DNA of 64,000 nucleotides, taken from positions 62,001 to 126,000 of the forward strand of contig JAGPNK010000015.1 in assembly GCA_020746835.1 (NCBI GenBank), in the 5' to 3' direction. The notes below the pieces were generated by a model. It was given only the letters and a program-made list of their open reading frames with translations. It had not been told where the DNA came from and searched no databases. Shown piece after piece: positions 61,768 to 64,000 of the stretch. A program made the position numbers and the translations under genes. This DNA is from Stachybotrys elegans (taxonomy: Eukaryota > Ascomycota > Sordariomycetes > Hypocreales > Stachybotryaceae). Each line of letters begins with the position of its first letter. The stretch's first letter is position 1.

Positions 61768-63638
61768 CTACTCACTCGTCAGACCCCACATTTGAATAGG
61801 AAGCCTGCTGTATCTCGCAGGATCTACATTGACTGTCGCTTTCGCATACCCCATCTGTTGCCCGAGGAACGCTTTCATCCTCCTGGTCCAATTCTGTCGG
61901 CCGGACAGGTCATGGCTAACCACGACTTGTTTGAGACACAGCTCGGCGGGCGGGAGGATCTGCAGCATGAGGTAGCCGTAGAGGCTCGGGACGTCTTCAA
62001 GGCTGACCTTGGACGGCGCGTCTCTGCTCACGGCGACAAAGGGGCTGAGGCAAGACTCGCACAATCGGTCGGCGGCCAGCAGCAAGCCAGCCTCGACCTG
62101 GCTGCGGCACGCGGCAACGGGTTCCTCAGGGCGGAGCCTTTGCCACGCAGCACTGCGTCGGTGTGGAGGAGCGCCTGGCTCAGGATTAACCGAGCTACCC
62201 ATTGAAACCGCCAGACTATCTCGGCCGACCCCGTCGCGTAGTCGTGGGAGGCCTGCGGAGCCCACGGCCCTTGCAATAACGCCTGCAGCCACGCGGGGCT
62301 TGCGCTAACTGAGGTCGGCTCCACCGTGTAGAGGAGGTCGCCGGGGAGATGCTGCGACCATTCGTCGAGGTTTCTGTCCAGCGACAAGGCTCGCTCGGCC
62401 ACAGCCACCAGCTTCTCCAGCCCTGAGCCTGAGCCCGAGCCCGAGCTCGAGCCCATGTCGACCTCTTCAAAGGCCTGCCTCCACTCTGTGCATAGCAAGG
62501 CGGCTTGGTGAACCAGACTTGTTTGCGTGTAGATGTGCTTCAGCAGCGGCGAGGAAGCTGGTCCCTGCTCCAGATGAATCGGAAGCTCCTGACCGGTTAT
62601 GAGGCTGGCGTGTAGCTGCATCGTGTTAGCCAGGCACGTACGTATGTATTGATTGGCATTGCCTGCCTGCCTGCCTGTATTGGGGTTCTGACCGTTTGTC
62701 TTGTAATCATGGCGCCAACCTGCAGCTCCAGAGGCGTCTTTAGTCGCTTCTTCTCCCTCTTCAAAAGCATGGATGCGCCGACCATGTGGCTCATCCAGCC
62801 GCCATTGACAGTGATGGATTTCGCGACAAGCGCCTAGACAGACAGACATTTATCTATTCAGCGTGGCGCCCTGGGCAAGATTCGAGCTGTTCCTACCTAC
62901 CTCGTAGATGCCCAGCATTACGATGGAAGCCAGTACTTGGAACGTCGAAACTTCAATCTTGGGAAGGGTTTCCCTCAGCATGATCAAGACTTGCCCATAT
63001 TCAGAGGCGGATTGCCTGAGCGTGTCGCCATCACCGAACCTTTTGCCGTAGTTTGCGTTGGCAAGGGCTTGTATCGACGTATGCAGCAACCCACCTGGGC
63101 TCGCGTCGGCGTACATGGTGGGCAGAGCACCAAACCAAGAAATGCTCATCCCTAGCACGGCATCCCTTCCACCGGCCCAGTCGTGGAGAAATCGCTGGAA
63201 GACGACGGACTTCAAGGATCCCGTCTCGGCCGGTTCCCGCTGTTCCCGCTGTTTCTGCGTCTTGACCGTCTTGTTCTTGTTCTTGTTGTCGGTCTGGATT
63301 CGCCACGTCCGCTCGAACTCGTCCCTGTATCTGCATTCGGCGTACCCATTCTTTTCGCAATTTGCGCATGTCGGCTTCCTCTCGTCACACTGCATCTTGT
63401 CAGCCCGCATACGCCGCCACGTGGGCCGCGCGTGTCCTATACCACCTACCTTTACCTTTCGCGAACGGCACTTGTTGCAGCCGGTGCTGGGGAGGCCGCG
63501 GGACCGAACGCCATCGTTGCGTAGGCGGATGGATGGACGAATGCGGTAGTGCGTGCGAGGTGAAAATAAGGGGGGCCAAGGGAGGCTAAAAGGGGGGAGG
63601 AGAATGGTGGTGACTATGAGTGAGGGATCATCGCCCAC
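61768..63638 (-). CDS. Zn2Cys6 transcription factor (probable frameshifts)
   Basis: Exons on the minus strand: up to 63450, 63389-62901, 62833-62693 and 62615-61768. Intron 63449-63390 joins GCNKCRSRKVK to CDERKPTCANCEKNGYAEC, a full C6 cluster with seven residues before the last Cys. Next come SVVFQRFLHDWAGGRDAVLG, then VSTFQVLASIVMLGIYE, and after splicing ALVAKSITVNGGWMSHMVGA, a fungal_trans_2-like region. Two places need a base. The 5' frame has no ATG, but MAFGPAASP in the next frame would join at the C-run 63489-63492. Around 62150-62170 the frame must shift to reach AWQRLRPEEPVAACRSQVEA and the C-terminus LMLQILPPAELCLKQVVVSH. A missed upstream exon could also supply the start. Its closeness to the tyrosinase suggests a pathway regulator, unproven. 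Confidence 0.7.
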
Positions 63639-64000
63639 TATAATTAGACGCCGGTGCCGGCCTCCGGGGGCCCATCTCAGAGCTGAGTTAGTGCTGACAG
63701 GCTATGCCAGGCAGGCTGGGGAAAAAGCTTAGCTTCGTACACTTGGACGAGATGGGCGATTCATTCGAGCTCGCCTGCTAGCTTGCTGCTATGCTGCTAC
63801 AAAGGGCTGATTTCAAAAATTTCGGTCTCGCTGGTTGTGAAGTTTTCCGAAAGTGGGTACATCGAAATGAGTTTGGGGGATGCAGGTTCGACTACTGTGT
63901 CACGTGAAAGCCCAGCCCAATCTCGTATTGGGCTGCGAAACTATAATCTTCTCAGATTATTGTATCACCAAGCAGATTTACTCTTTTAATCAATTAAAAT
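63639..64000. repeat. Window end with dispersed repeat A tail (63792-63847)
   Basis: At 63792-63847, tgctgctacaaagggctgat then ttcaaaaatttcggtctcgc and tggttgtgaagtttt is the terminal part of repeat A. No gene is seen in the last 360 bases. A GCAGGTTCGACTACTG motif at ~63882 resembles a tRNA T-arm but has no accompanying cloverleaf. Confidence 0.5.

Noticed and set aside
63875..63900. GCAGGTTCGACTACTG resembling a tRNA T-arm near the right edge
   Set aside because: No cloverleaf can be drawn upstream and no box A at the expected distance.
1..64000. Starship-type captain (DUF3435 tyrosine recombinase) or other giant cargo element
   Set aside because: No recombinase catalytic motifs or matching boundary repeats were seen; the TIR-bracketed block at 35-40 kb is far smaller.
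1..64000. CRISPR arrays, bacterial operons or riboswitches
   Set aside because: Nothing resembling them is present, and the genome is clearly a eukaryotic fungal one.

Overview
This window is nuclear DNA of a filamentous ascomycete (Pezizomycotina, most likely a sordariomycete). The evidence is the short introns (about 40-100 nt) with GTRNGT donors and CTRAC/CTRAY branch sites, the fungus-restricted families (Zn2Cys6 regulators, HET, 2EXR, SAT4-type rhodopsin, fungal PD-(D/E)XK proteins), Tad-like LINE remnants, and C-to-T decay of a duplicated gene that resembles repeat-induced point mutation (RIP). It reads as a gene-poor, transposon-littered accessory region, with longer empty stretches than a core chromosome arm.

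Layout. 1-7.8 kb: two copies of one Zn2Cys6 gene (the left one cut by the window edge) bracket a 2EXR gene, an ATF-type bZIP gene with a decayed zipper exon nearby, a LINE endonuclease relic and a piggyBac-like transposase relic. 9.2-11.2 kb: a PAS-domain gene with one in-frame stop. 12-15.5 kb: relics and a 245-bp MITE. 15.5-18.5 kb: a broken STAND/NLR-type gene (hydrolase, NB-ARC, TPR). 18.8-20.7 kb: a HET gene. 23.8-24.9 kb: a rhodopsin-like membrane protein. 27-34.7 kb: a small cysteine-rich gene, a LINE 3' end, and a giant ZNFX1-like helicase with NF-X1 and RZ zinc fingers. 35-40.6 kb: a second piggyBac-like relic, dispersed repeats, a PD-(D/E)XK-like gene and a Tc1/mariner-like relic. 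40.7-48.6 kb: F-box gene, TPR relic, four-exon double-chromodomain gene, and a second HET gene truncated by a CAG-to-TAG-like stop. 49.6-56.9 kb: a Zn2Cys6 regulator with a GC-AG intron and a frameshift, LINE and piggyBac scraps, a BTB gene and a second PD-(D/E)XK gene. 57.8-63.6 kb: a decayed subtilase, a well-preserved secreted tyrosinase, and another Zn2Cys6 regulator.

There is no operon logic. The recurring theme is genes of the kind fungi use for self/non-self recognition and regulation (two HET genes, an NLR relic, TPR and ankyrin relics, an RZ-finger helicase) sitting among transposon debris. The tyrosinase and the Zn2Cys6 gene beside it, both on the minus strand, may form a small functional pair; this is inference only.

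Several genes need exactly one extra base to restore the family reading frame, mostly beside a short homopolymer run. Part of the apparent pseudogenisation may therefore be consensus error in the assembly. Exon boundaries were worked out by hand from splice signals, phase and domain continuity, and have not been checked against RNA.
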